Source: Diogma glabrata
Lineage: Eukaryota > Arthropoda > Insecta > Diptera > Cylindrotomidae
Assembly: GCA_963693315.1 (NCBI GenBank)
Contig: OY856188.1
Location: 101,806,462-101,870,461, forward strand
Length of the DNA stretch: 64,000 nucleotides
Reading direction: 5' to 3'
In this document: positions 11,896 through 23,301 of the stretch, one piece after another
Layout: each line of letters opens with the position of its first letter
Numbering within the stretch: position 1 is the stretch's first letter
Translations under genes and position numbers: made by a program
The notes under the pieces: generated by a model
What the model was told of the DNA's origin: nothing
Database searches by the model: none
The model's input: only the letters and a program-made list of their open reading frames with translations

Positions 11896-13065
11896 TTTAA
11901 AACTAACTACATATTATCTAACAAAAATCACATTTTATTTTGAAATCACTAAATAATTAAATGTTGTGTGTTGAGTGAAATAGCAGTTAGCACGCTGGTT
12001 TGACTCCCGAATTGGTGAAAGTGTTTTTAAGTTAAACTTTAACAACCACCAACACACCTGTTTTCTAATTAACCGATATACAACTAATGTGGTTGTTAAA
12101 TTAGAAAAACACTATTGGCTGATCTAATATAAAACTATTATTAAACCAATATAAAACTAATCGATTGAATTAAGTGCAGTTTTAAACGTTTCCCAAGCCT
12201 CTATTCAAGTAAAACTCGTTTACAAAATAGAGTGAATTGAGATAAATAGAGATGATAGATACTTGGTAGCGTTCATTTATGGAACATATGTACATGACAA
12301 AAAAAATAATTTAATGTTAAATTAATAATGTGATTTTTCGAACGTAACGTCTGCTATGACAAAGTGTTACTGTGTAATAATCTACAGTAAAAACTAAAAA
12401 CTGAAATCTACGTATAGGTATTTTGTTACAGTAATTTAATTGTGTAATAGCACCCTTCGATGATCATCAAAAGACTGAAATCTGTAGTAAAATATTATTA
12501 ATAAAAAATTTAAAATTCATAACACTATTAAAAATAATATATATTAAAACCTATTTCAATTCAAACATCAGTGTTTCCATCAAAATTTCATTATTGTGAA
12601 AAATTGTATTTTTTATTATTTATTTTAAAATATTTTTACAAAATCATTTTCTTATTTTATAAATTTACAAATTAGTTTTTTTTATATTATAATAATAGAA
12701 CATCTAGTAATTTATAATAGTCCTAATTATATTATTTTAATTATTTTTATTACAAATAATGAATTAAATTTAATGAAAGCTTTTAAAATTACATAAACAA
12801 AACACTATTTTTAATAGTACAAAGTATTTGCAGCAAAAATAATAATATCGTAACGATCGTCCATTACATATTAAATGTGTAAATGAATAAAATTCTAAGA
12901 ATATCTAATGCAATTATATATACTCTATTTACATATCTTAATATTATAATACTTATATAAATTATAAAAATTCTAAAAAAATAAATTAAATAATTTACAT
13001 TAATTTTTTTATCCAGTAAAATATGTTTTTTTTTCTTTTAAATAATCTTTGGTACATTGTTACAC
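11896..13065. other. AT-rich non-coding stretch with a small inverted repeat
   Basis: No gene is seen. GTTTTCTAATTAACC near 12060 and its inverted copy GGTTGTTAAATTAGAAAAAC near 12092 form a short hairpin. The rest is homogeneous AT-rich sequence. Confidence 0.4.
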
Positions 13066-13067
13066 TG

Positions 13068-13293
13068 GGTTCCAATTAACTGCTAAATTGTACTATGCTG
13101 CTAAATATAAATTTGATTTAACAAAATCGCCCAATTTTAGTTTTAATTTAAGTGTTTAAGTTGTCCTACATTGATAAAAACATTAATTTCTTTACAATCA
13201 TTTAAAAACAACATTTCGATTTAGTCAAATAAAAAGTTGACTAAATTGATTTAGCACGTTTAGTACAATTCAGCACCAATTGGAACGCTGTCT
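13068..13293. mobile_element. Small MITE, ~225 bp
   Basis: Terminal inverted repeats of ~45 bp: the left arm has GGTTCCAATTAACTGCTAAA and the right arm, reverse complemented, has CGTTCCAATTGGTGCTGAAT. Arms are ~75-80% matched, so it is old. It has no coding capacity, and the target duplication is not clear. Confidence 0.6.
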
Positions 13294-13356
13294 AAACACA
13301 ACAATCAATAAATTCGATAGATTTTACCACTGGTACTTGGCGAAACATGATGAATA

Positions 13357-13851
13357 CTTTTTGTAAATAAAATTTCTTGTTGTTATTTCGCAGAGTTTTT
13401 TATTATTAATAAATTAACTATTTAGTTATATTTAATTATTGCGCTCGATCTGATTTCGATTTTTACATCATCTTCAGGAGATTACAAAAGACTGATTTAA
13501 ATTTAAAATTTAAATTAACATATTACATCATGGTAACTCAATAAACATATTACAAAAATATTTCCTATTCTTATACATAACTTAAACTTTTAAGGAGTAG
13601 ACATAGGCGTTAGGTAATATAGTAATTACAAATTTTTCTATTCCTTTAATATTTCTTTGTTTTGAACATTTTAAATTCATTGATAAATTGTAGGTCATAA
13701 ATTATTAAACATAAAACTAAAATCAATGACAATTGGAGGAGGTGAGAAAATATTTTAAAGACAGGAAGGATATAAAAGATATAAAAATATGTACATAAAA
13801 GAATAACAATTAAGATTAAGAATGGTCAATGACGTTAATTATATAAATTTA
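13357..13851. repeat. Left inverted terminal repeat of the Penelope-like element
   Basis: About 495 bp that reappear inverted at 14698-15180. Matching landmarks include TTTCTTGTTGTTATTTCGC, GCGCTCGATCTGATTTCGAT, GGCGTTAGGTAATATAGTAA and GAATGGTCAATGACGTTAAT. The two arms differ by scattered substitutions and small indels. Confidence 0.85.
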
Positions 13852-14665
13852 CGTGTTCAATTTCAAGTGTGTGTGTGTTTCAAGTTCAAGCCAACCTGTA
13901 CTGACACAATTATAAACTCCTCTTCTAACCATCCTCTAAGTATAAAACACTCTGCAATAAACTCACTTGTCGAAAGACTCATAAAAGTTCCTCTTTCTTC
14001 TATACATTTTCAAACTGAGTTGAACACTATCCTTTACATTGCAAAAAGCAATGGATTTGAGCACAATGTAGTTTACAAAATATTACGTAAAAAACAAAAA
14101 CGTGCTTCCTATAAGTTGTTAATCTACCCACCCCAAACCCCAGAACCCAAAAAATGGCGTAAAATTAGTTATACAGGAAAACTCAGTCATACGAAAACAT
14201 ACTTTCGAAATCTACGGATTTTAACTGTGCTTACTCTAATAAAAACACAATCCAAAATCTTCTGGTTAACAAAATGACCAAATCGACCAACTATCTTGCT
14301 CAGACTGCCCTGCTATATATATTGGCCAAACGGGTCGTGATTTCCAGAGTCGTTGCTCTGAACATTTTCAAGCTCTCAAGCTAGGTTATTCATCCTCTTG
14401 CCAACCATTCATCCTCTTGCCAACCACATTTGCCAACCATTCGATTTCCGAAAACCATAATACCTGCTTCAAGAATAACGAAAATATAAAAATTTTACAC
14501 ATTGAAGCCAAAGGTCCCAAGCTAGATGTCTTAGAATCTTTTGAAATCAGAAAAGCCCTCTTCTTTCAAAACAATATTGTTAACGAACAAACAGATTTCA
14601 AAATTTCTCCATTAACTAGTCCAGATTTATTCTACCAAAAGCCGTCATCTACATCTGTAACATAA
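13822..14665 (+). pseudogene. Penelope-like element: GIY-YIG endonuclease domain (5'-truncated polyprotein)
   Basis: A first frame (to 14277) holds the region that follows the reverse transcriptase in Penelope proteins (SNHPLSIKHSAINSLVERL). After a frame break comes CSDCPAIYIGQTGRDFQSRC, an unmistakable GIY-YIG nuclease start with the downstream EH and FANHSISENH positions. The C-terminus (14417-14665) has KGPKLDVLESFEIRKA, the usual Glu-containing end of the domain. The reverse transcriptase is absent, as expected for a 5'-truncated copy. An internal 19-bp direct duplication (ATTCATCCTCTTGCCAACC, near 14388 and 14407) adds to the damage. It is not functional. Confidence 0.8.
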
Positions 14666-14697
14666 AAAGAAAATATGGTAATCCCTTTAAACACTTA

Positions 14698-15180
14698 AAT
14701 TTATATAATTAACGTCATTGACCATTCTTAATCTTAATTGTTATTCTTTTATGTACATATTTTTATATCCTTTATATACTTCCTGTCTTTAAAATATTTT
14801 CGCACCTCCTCCAATTGTCATTGATTTTAGTTTTATGTTTAATAATTTATGACCTACAATTTATCAATGAATTTAAAATGTTCAAAACAAAGGAATTTTA
14901 ATAGAAAACATTTGTAATTACTATATTACCTAACGCCTATGTCTACTCCTTAAAAGTTTAAGTTATGTATAAGAATAGGAAATATTTTTGTAATATGTTT
15001 ATTGAGTTACCATGGTAATATGTTAATTTAAATTTTAAATTAATCAGTCTTTTGTAAGCTCCTGAAGATGATGTAAAAATCGAAATCAGATCGAGCGCAT
15101 TAATTAAATATAACTAAATAGTTAATTTATTAATAATAAAATACTCTGCGAAATAACAACAAGAAATTTTATTAACAAAA
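14698..15180. repeat. Right inverted terminal repeat of the Penelope-like element
   Basis: Inverted copy of 13357-13851, ending AACAACAAGAAATTTTATTA just before 15180. The left arm overlaps the start of the coding remnant (ATTAACGTCATTGACC on the right matches the region around 13822-13851). Confidence 0.85.
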
Positions 15181-15504
15181 AGTATACAATAATCAATGTT
15201 CTAAACAGTTTTGAGACTGTGGTGTGGTGGAAGTAATGTCTGTTTTAGGAAATAAGGTTCGTTTTCCCTGCAAATTCGAACTTTTTTTAATAATAATTAA
15301 TAAATTGTATTCAATTATATTTGCCAAATTTTGTTAAATTAAGTTAAATTTCGAATCTATACTTTCGAATCTAATCTAGATGATACACACTAATTACAGA
15401 AGTCGTGTCATATCAGGTGACATAACTATAATCATGTCACGTCGCATAAAAATTGATATTATTGAAGTCGTATTACCGAAGATCACGTCACTTTAAATGA
15501 ATAA

Positions 15505-16250
15505 CAAGCTGATTCTGAGTTAAGAGGTCTTAGCTGTGATTATTTTTGTTAAGACAATTTTTTTAAGAGGAATATCTTAATTGCGATTCTGTGAACGTTG
15601 TCATAAAAAATCTCATAATAATTCTACAAATATTTTGGAGATCTTTCAAACGGCTATTTTTATAAACAAAGTTATTATAAAATGTCATATTTTCTTTTTA
15701 AATAATTTAAATACAAATTAAAATACCATATAAATTATTATTAAGAATTATGGTAATATTATAGAATAGTTTTTTGTAAAAATCAAGTTTATGTTTTGGA
15801 AAATTTTTTAAGATATAAATAATTTTTGTTTGTGAAAATATTCAACCGCCATTTTATTGATTGAATATCGTAATCTTACAGGCTGATTCTGAGTTAAGAG
15901 GTCTTAACTATGATTATTTTTGTTATGACAATTTTTTTAAGAGGAATATCTTAATTGCGATTCTGAGAACGTTGTCATAAAAAACCTCATAATAACTCTA
16001 CAAATATATTTTGGAGATCTTTCAAACGGCTATTTGTATAAACAAAATTATTATAAAATATCATATTTTCATTTTAAATAATTTAAATACAAATTAAAAT
16101 ACCATATAAATTATTATTAAGAATTATGGTATATTATATAACAATTTTTTATAAGAATCAAGTTTATGTTTTAGAAAATTTTTTAAGGTATTAATAATTT
16201 TTGTTTGTGAAAATATTCAACTGCCATTTTAGTAAATATCAATCTTAACA
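15505..16250. repeat. Two tandem ~374-bp units starting C(A/G)AGGCTGATTCTGAGTT-like
   Basis: Units begin at 15505 and 15879, each reading GCTGATTCTGAGTTAAGAGG, then TGCGATTCTG, GGAGATCTTTCAAACGGCTA and a CGCCATTTTA-like end. They are ~90% alike, indicating a fairly recent duplication. Confidence 0.85.
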
Positions 16251-16261
16251 TCAAAAATGTA

Positions 16262-16525
16262 TTTTATTTTATAATAATTTATATACAATTAACATAAAAT
16301 TATACCATATATTAATTATTAATTATTAATAATTATTTACGCAATAAATTTGTGAGAAATGAATGATTGTTTTCCTTAAAGTTTATATAAAATTTACAAA
16401 ACTTTCATAAACAACATGAGACGTCAAAGTTTGATATTGCAAATAAGAAATTTTCAATCGCCATTTTATTTAAAATCAATATCATTATATATTTTGTTTT
16501 ATAATTTTGATTCAAACTATAACAA
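16262..16525. repeat. Direct repeat, left copy (partner 18370-18625)
   Basis: About 260 bp from AATGTATTTTATTTTATAAT to the CAATCGCCATTTTATTTAAA block reappear at 18370-18625 in the same orientation, ~85% alike. One copy lies inside and one just outside the inner TIR element. Confidence 0.75.
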
Positions 16526-16559
16526 ACTATTCAAAACTTCATAACACCTAACGCAAGGA

Positions 16560-18125
16560 AAGCACTTCTCGAATGGAAACCGATTAGTAGCAGAATAATA
16601 ACAGCAAGATTCCAATCGAAAATTAGAAATACAACAATCATACAGTGGAACAGCTCCAAGCAACGCTGGCTAGTGCACACCGAAATGACATCAAAATATT
16701 ACAAGGTGATTTCAATGCCAAAATTGGAACCGACAACACCGGAATGGAATCAGTCATGGGCAAACATGCACTAGAATCAACACGTAACAATAATGGAGAA
16801 AGGATCATCGATTGTTGTGTCACAAATCAACTATTCATAGGAGGCAGCAAGTTCCCACACAAGAACATACATAAATACACTTGGACATCACCAAATGGAA
16901 GAACCAAGAATCAAATTGATCACGTACTGGTGAATAAGAAGTTTCTATCCTCACTACAAGACGTCAGAACAAAGCGAGGAGCAGCCATACACAGCGACCA
17001 TCAACTGGTAATTGCAACATTCAAAATTAAACCAGCCGCTGTAAAACACAACAAGTCATGTCAGAGGAAATTTAACATCAATAGATTGAGCGATAAAAAT
17101 ACAAATAACATCTTCAAAGAGTCGCCCCAGCTCAATCTACCAAACAACGAAACCACCAGCATTGATGAAAAATGGGAACAAGTTAAAGAAGCTTACGTCA
17201 AAACTGCTACAGATGTGCTAGGATACCAAGACAAATCACGGAAACCATGGATTAGCGATGATACATGGAAGAAAATTGAAGAGCGTCGACAGCTCAAGTT
17301 GCTGTTGTGTCACCAGAACACAACCGAGATCCGCAACAAATATGAAAGTACAGCAAAACAAGTTAAAAAGATGGCAAGGAATGATCGCAGAAGATATACA
17401 GAAAGCATTCTCAAGACTGCAGAAACAGCAGCAGCTAATAGAAATATGCGCACACTACACAAATGCATGAGAAAGGTCACCAACAAACATACAAACACTC
17501 CACCAATAAAGGATGAATCTGATCAAACCCTCACAACACACGAACAACAGCTAAATAGATGGAAAGAATACTTCGAAGACAACTGCCACAACATGAAGAT
17601 AATTTGCAGTCTCCGGATGACAACTATAACGAAACTATCAGCACCCATCCACCAACGGAACGGGAAGTCAGAGATGCTATACAGAAACTCAAGAATAACA
17701 AATCTGCTGGTACAGATAATATATCAGCAGAATTACTCAAAGCAGATGTAAACACAACAGCAGAAGCTCTTACACCACTATTAGCTGATGTTTGAAACGA
17801 AGGTAAAATACCAACCAAATGGAAAGAAGGTTTAACCATAACAATCGCAAAGAACGGTGATCTAAGAGAATGCAAAAATTGGAGAGGTATAATAGGACAT
17901 ACACTGAGAAAATCAGTCGAAGATATAACAAGGATGTCTCTAGAGTGGAATCCACAAGGCAAAAGGAGAGTTGGAAGACCACCCATGACATGGGAGAAAA
18001 CTGTGCTAGCTGAAGCAAAACAAATTGGCAAGACATGAGGTGAACTGAAAGCGATTGCCCCCAACAGAGTTAGATGGTCCAGTCTAGTAGACGCCCTATG
18101 CTCCTAAATGGAGATAAAGGAAAAA
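16560..18125 (+). pseudogene. LINE with AP-endonuclease, reverse transcriptase internally deleted
   Basis: 16645-17751 is a 368-codon frame. It begins within the endonuclease (ILQGDFNAKIG, TWTSPNGRTKNQIDHVLV, HSDHQLVIATF) and runs into the linker. After a frameshift, 17559-17795 carries the start of the reverse transcriptase (KNNKSAGTDNISAELLKA). Shortly after, near 17890, the sequence jumps directly to the extreme C-terminus (KRRVGRPPMTWEKTVLAEAK near 17957), so the catalytic core is missing. It ends in ATGGAGATAAAGGAAAAAAAAAA, a genuine LINE 3' tail. The family is the widespread insect one often mis-annotated as craniofacial development protein 2-like (RTE-type). Confidence 0.85.
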
Positions 18126-18369
18126 AAAAATTTATCCTTAATTAATATAATTTTTCACACAAGAATTCAAATAAAAAAAATGAAAGTTTAAATTATGATG
18201 CTTAAGATGACCATGTTTGATGGTCTTACGTTAAGAGGTTTTTTTTGACATCTCACAGTTTTCACTACATACAGAATCGCATTTAAGAGGTTTTAGTCTT
18301 AGCTAAGAGAAAAGTCTTTGCTATGACTATTTTTACATCTGTGAGGGTATGTCAGAATCAGCCTGTTAA

Positions 18370-18625
18370 AATGTATTTTATTTTATAATAATTTATATAC
18401 AATTAATATAAAATTATACCATATATTGATTATTATTATTTATTTTACAATAAATTTGTAAAATAAGAATGATTGTTTTTCCTTAAAAGTTTATATAAAA
18501 TTTGCACAAATAAAACAACATGAGAAGAACTTTGATATTGCAAATATGAAACCTTCAATCGCCATTTTATTTAAAATTATTATCAATATATATTTTGTTT
18601 AAAAATTTTGATACAAACTATTATA
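18370..18625. repeat. Direct repeat, right copy (partner 16262-16525)
   Basis: Same block order as the left copy; it begins one base pair after the TTA target copy at 18366-18368. Confidence 0.75.
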
Positions 18626-19155
18626 AATTTTATTTTATAGATTATTATAAATTTTCACATAGCATCAATTTTTCAAATCACATAGCATCAATTTTCGTAT
18701 TGTTGAAGTCGTTTTTTACGCCTCAAGTCATTTTATACGACAGATGTCACTTTAATGACATTTTAGTCGCCTCAATTTTTCACTTCTGTGATTAATAATA
18801 TAATAATTTTATGTATGTATAATTATTTAGTGAAATTGAAGGACGTAAAATGTAAGTTGTTTTTAGTTTTTGATTTTTTTCGTTTCGGAATTTTTAGTTT
18901 CGGTCGTGAGTCAGTTTATCGACTTCAATAATAGAACTTTTTATGCGACGTACCGACATGACTATAGTCATTCATGTGACTTGATGTGACATGACTTCAG
19001 TAATTGGGGTGTTAAAGTGGCATAGCATGCCTTTGGTAATTATGGTGAAAATTTTTTGCCTTAGTTTTATTTTAATTTAAACCAATGAAATTCTCTAAAA
19101 TGTAATGACATCATTCAATTTCACCAATAAAATTTGAATTATACTACATAATAAC

Positions 19156-19260
19156 AAATATTTATACGTCTGGCCTACTGGGATATTAAAAATGTTCAAT
19201 CTAATTTTGAAATAATTAACTGATATCACAGTAGGACAACGTATAATTCATAAAAAATAT
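19156..19260. repeat. Short inverted-repeat element (~105 bp)
   Basis: TTTATACGTCTGGCCTACTG on the left and the complement of CAGTAGGACAACGTATAA on the right form an imperfect hairpin; likely a tiny MITE remnant. Confidence 0.45.
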
Positions 19261-19359
19261 TTAAATAAATGAAAAATGGCAAAAAATTTTCTAGACGTTC
19301 GACTTCTCGACTTTTCGTTCGTTGATAAATTCTCATAATTTTTGGAAAAATTCCTAAAG

Positions 19360-19418
19360 CAAGTGGTATTGATAAAAGCCCTCGGCCTACGACCTCGTGC
19401 TTTTATGATTATACTTGT
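19360..19418. repeat. 59-bp imperfect palindrome
   Basis: AAGTGGTATTGATAAAAGCC followed by CTCGGCC pairs with GACCTCGTGCTTTTATGATT and ATACTTG, with a central TAC. The GC-rich centre stands out in AT-rich surroundings. Function unknown. Confidence 0.5.
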
Positions 19419-19659
19419 TACTTACTAAAACGTACATAAAGTATGCTGTATTTGAATATGAGTTTTCTCAGTGAAATCACAATAATAGTGTAATGAAATT
19501 GAAAAAATAACCTGGGAATAGATAATAATTTTGTATGTTAAATAAACAAATATTATAAACGAATCAGATTTTCACTTCGAATCAAAATGGAAGAAATTGA
19601 TTTTAATATAAAATAAATATTAAATGCCAATTCCAATATTTAATTTAATTTAATATAAA

Positions 19660-20237
19660 ATGCCGAATTATCAACTTGTAGAGACTGTTGATGAAAATGG
19701 CAATAGGGCTCAATCTATTGTTGATATAAGCGAAATTGGTAAGCATAAATGTTAATATTTTAATATTTTAAAAAATAAATAAATATGTACATAATTTAAA
19801 AATTATTTTTGTAAGGTTATATATTTATTTGTATTATTAATTTGATTGTGTTTTATTTAATGAGCTTTTTATTTTTGGAGAATATTCATATATTATGGAT
19901 GATAGCGAAGATAAGGAAAACTCGGTGAAACATGGTGAAACATGGTGAAAAATGATCTATCTACCTCTACCACCAAGTCGACATCAACTAGTGTAAATGC
20001 GGGAGTTGTTTGGACGCTAGGATCGATTAGTGATCTGCTCCAAGCATACAAGGAAAAAATAAGTTTGTTTGGGACCGGGTTGTTAAAAAATGATGAAGTA
20101 TGGCACAAATAAATTCGTTGATGTTAGTTAATGGACAAAAAATGTCAAAAACACAATGTCGTGACAAGTTCCATAACTTGAAACGATTGTACCATAAAAA
20201 TGGGACAATGACCGGCAGACCGGTACCGCAGTACTAG
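19660..20237 (+). pseudogene. Myb/SANT-like DNA-binding gene, two exons, broken
   Basis: Exon 1 (19660-19738) starts at ATG, encodes MPNYQLVETVDENGNRAQ and on, and ends at a good donor GTAAGC. Exon 2 starts at 19881 after TTTTTGGAG and continues in phase. A near-tandem TGAAACATGG repeat at about 19926-19947 then shifts the frame. Beyond it the Myb/SANT-like domain is clear: VVWTLGSISDLLQAYKEK, DEVWH, then after a second shift SKTQCRDKFHNLKRLYHK. Spaced Trp plus QCRDKFHNLKRLY is the pattern of Myb_DNA-bind_4/trihelix proteins, common both in hosts and as the accessory gene of PIF/Harbinger transposons. A stop at ~20235 ends it. Confidence 0.55.
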
Positions 20238-21410
20238 AATTTGATTATTTTGAAGCGTTCCAGGATCTTTTTAGTATGGGGCATACTAATAATCCAATTG
20301 CTATATCTCAAACCATCGGAACTCCTTGAGAAGTTCTATAAATCCATCATTAATTGGTTAGTATAAGAATTAAGATACTTTTAACATTATTATATTTAAA
20401 CTTATTAATTTCTTGTTATAGATTGTACCGAATGAACAATGTTCTGTATTTTATTTTTGTGTTCTTTTAATATTCAATCGTAGCATGGTTTTCAAATAAT
20501 GAAGCTTAGCGCGTCATACTAGATGCTTGTATGAGTTGAGAATGATGGCAATTCTTCACGAGGAAGAAGTTTATCCGAGTGAAGAATTGCCATCATCCTA
20601 TGCGAATCCAAGATGCTATTTTATCCACGACTTCAAAATATTTCGATTAATTTCCAGTTTGCCTGCTAAAGTTTTTATCACCATATGGAAATATGTAAAT
20701 CATAGATAGCATAGAAAAACTTTTTATTTTATATTTTATATATGTATTGTTTTAACCTTTTGATATTACTATGCCAACAAATGAAGTTTTTAATTTGTTA
20801 GGGGAATATTCAATAAACTATAGAACTGTTGAAGAATTTAATTATAATCACTAGTTGTGGAATGAATACAATTACAATGGAAGACATACGCATGGAAAGC
20901 ATATATTCTTTAGTAGTCGTGGATAAAATACATTTATTGTAAATAATTTCTTAATAATATTAATATTTTCTTCGTGAAGAATTAAGTGAAGAATAATTCG
21001 TGAAGTGAAGAATAATTATTGGTGAAATATACCAGTTCAACAAATACTTTATAAAATAATTGATTTGTGTAAATAAACTTAAAAACATGTATATTGGAAA
21101 TATAAAATATATTTGTTGTAAATAATAATTTTTTTGTGTAACTTAAAGTTAGAAATGTTTTAGGCATTGTGAAATATAAACGGTATTAATTATAATAATT
21201 CTGTAATTAGTCTTTGTTGGCGATGTAACTTTTGAACTAAACAGTGTACATATGAAATTAAATAATTTTATAAAACAATTTAGTCCGGTGGTTTCTGTTA
21301 TATTATGTATTCGAATGTATAATTCTTATGAATTCTAATGTATAATAACTTATGTATCGCATTGTATTTCAAGAATAAAGAACGCAGTTCACTTATGACG
21401 GCTACATGCA
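20238..21410. other. Non-coding stretch with an 18-bp perfect inverted repeat
   Basis: ATGATGGCAATTCTTCAC at 20542-20559 is inverted at 20579-20596 (19-base loop). A 60-codon frame over it has no recognisable domain. Part of 21170-21415 is probably the decayed 5' LTR of gypsy-A, whose start cannot be fixed. Confidence 0.4.
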
Positions 21411-21415
21411 TAACA

Positions 21416-21425
21416 TGGTGTCAGG
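21416..21425 (+). promoter_or_regulatory. Candidate tRNA primer-binding site of gypsy-A
   Basis: TGGTGTCAGG follows ATAACA, a plausible LTR end, 245 bp upstream of the gag start. TGGTGTCAG is a common primer-binding start among insect Ty3/gypsy elements. The 3' LTR is not present for comparison. Confidence 0.4.
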
Positions 21426-21669
21426 TTATATAAAATAAAAAATAAATATTTAAATACAAAATTAATTATATTTATGCTAAAAAATTGTTTTAAATATGAA
21501 TGCCGTAACTAGAACAATAAAAATATTATAATGAACTCGACGAAATAATAAACAAAGTTCAGAAAAATTAAAATTATATAGTGAACGGAAAGAAGCCATT
21601 TTTAATCGAATTATATTTCATAGATTCCAGAACATTCACTATTACATTGAAAGAAATATAAAAAACAAA

Positions 21670-22565
21670 ATGGATCCTGAAACAAAAAAAGTATTGGATA
21701 AAATGAAATTAAAAATTGAATCATTGCAGAATGAAATCAAAAATAACTAATAATGCAAATAAAGATAGAAGTATGTATACACCATCTGCACAAATACCTT
21801 TTCCTAAACCGTTAGACACAGAGGATGACATAAAAAGGAACATAAATTTTTTTTAAAATTTGGAAAAACTATTTAATTTCTAGTGGTTTAAGACATGCCA
21901 CAGAAGACGAAAAAAAACTCTTTTAGCAATAATAGGCGACGAATGCTTACAAAAATATGCGAATATGAATTTAGAAACCAGTGAAATAACAACTGCCGAA
22001 ATTCTACTAGATAAAATTACAGAAAACTTAATCCCGAAAATAAACGTACGATACGAACGTGCAATATTTCATTCTTCATACCAAAAAAAAGACGAATCTA
22101 TTGATAAATTTATCAACAGATTAAAAGAATTAATTAAAACATTTCAATATAATAACATGGAAGAAGAATTGTTAATAGACAGAATTATTGTAGGTGTACA
22201 TAACCAACATCTTAAACATAGATTATGGGAGAAAGAAAATTGCAACTTAAACGAAATTATAAATATGTGTAGAATGGTGGAACAATACGAAATTGAACTT
22301 AAAAATCTCGAATCGCCAAATAATGAAGAAATTAATTAAATTGCAGTAAAACACCAAAAATAATCGAAATTATTGGAATAAAAATAAAAAGACAAAATAA
22401 ATCGAACGAAAACACGAAAATAATACAAAACTGTCAAAGATGTGGAAAAACGCATGCATTTAAAAAATGTCCTGCATGGAAACATCTATGTAATTTATGT
22501 GGTATACATAATCATCTGGAAACTAAATGTAAATCTGCAAAACAAATTAAAACTATAGAAGAAGA
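21670..22565 (+). pseudogene. gypsy-A gag: capsid remnant and two zinc knuckles
   Basis: The ATG at 21670 opens a short lysine-rich start that ends in a stop. The capsid portion continues in other frames, clearest at 21965-22339 (KKDESIDKFINRLKELIKTF, a typical Ty3 capsid segment). Downstream, near 22430-22560, two CX2CX4HX4C knuckles are readable: CQRCGKTHAFKKC and CNLCGIHNHLETKC. Several frameshifts and stops make it non-functional. It belongs to the oldest Ty3/gypsy insertion in the window. Confidence 0.75.
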
Positions 22566-22639
22566 GTACGAAAATAATATATTGTGACTAAAGAATGAAA
22601 AAGAAATAATTTTAAATCTGTTGTTTTCATCAATAAATA

Positions 22640-22760
22640 CAAACAATTTTAAATCAACCAAATGTCAAATTGATACAGACGCTAGCTGTAATATTATGAA
22701 TGTTAATGTTTATAAAAATATCGTTGGTGATGATCTAAATATAAATAATTCTTAATTCAT
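22640..22760 (+). pseudogene. gypsy-A protease remnant with altered active site
   Basis: CQIDTDASCNIMNVNVYKNI matches the start of a retroviral-type aspartic protease, with Asp-Thr-Asp-Ala where Asp-Thr/Ser-Gly-Ala is expected. Glycine is replaced, which should abolish activity. The frame breaks soon after. Confidence 0.6.
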
Positions 22761-23301
22761 TTGGTAATAATAAAATAAAACCGGTGGGCGAAGCAATTTT
22801 ATACTGTCAACATAAAAATAAACTTAATATGTTAACAATGATTTTAGTTGATATTAAAACTAATACAATTATATCAGCTGAAACAAGTGTAAAATTAAAT
22901 ATAATTGAAATTATAAATCAAATAACTGTTTATATAATATAATATGAAATTATTTGCAATTATTAAAATTTTACTAAATTAACAAAAAAAATAAATATTA
23001 TTAAATTTTCACTAAATTAACAAAAAACTGAATGAAACGAAAAAATGTAATTTAAATAAAAAACCGAATTTGCTGACTCTTAGATTCTTAAAAAACTAAA
23101 TTAACCAAATTAAAATAACATTATAAGCACTCTGATTAAAACCATCAACTCGTCGAGTCACAAGAAGAAATATATGCAATTGTGTAAAAGGTTATCTGTT
23201 GTCAATTATTATTACTTGTAAAACCTGAAGTTATATAATATATAGTTAAAAATTAATAAACTTAAAGTGAGTTATTATTATAAAACATTAAATACACTAT
23301 T

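Larger units (their letters stand above)
13357..15180 (+). mobile_element. Penelope-like element copy with inverted terminal repeats
   Basis: A GIY-YIG-bearing 3' coding remnant (~0.85 kb) is enclosed by ~0.5-kb inverted repeats. Penelope-like elements are known for terminal repeats in direct or inverted orientation, made by tandem insertion plus rearrangement, so the whole 1.8 kb is best read as one rearranged unit. Confidence 0.75.
15879..18365. mobile_element. Inner TIR element with TTA target duplication, enclosing a LINE
   Basis: Left end CAGGCTGATTCTGA (15879); right end TCAGAATCAGCCTG (to 18365). TTA flanks both sides (15876-15878, 18366-18368). Subterminal motifs TTAAGAGGT and GCGATTCTG recur inverted in the right 150 bp. 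The size is inflated by the inserted LINE. A 3-bp TWA duplication fits PIF/Harbinger-type elements, but no transposase is present. Confidence 0.55.
15387..19011. mobile_element. Composite TIR DNA element, ~3.6 kb, with nested insertions
   Basis: About 85 bp at each end are inverted copies. The left starts CACTAATTACAGAAGTCGTG and the right, reverse complemented, starts CACCCCAATTACTGAAGTCA; both continue through GTCGCATAAAAA and ATTATTGAAGTCG. Short GTCAC/AAGTCG motifs also occur inside the right part (18690-18790). No transposase is visible. The core is occupied by tandem repeats, a second TIR element and a LINE. Superfamily not assigned. Confidence 0.6.

Noticed and set aside
17624..18064. 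146-codon minus-strand frame
   Set aside because: Shadow of the plus-strand LINE coding sequence.
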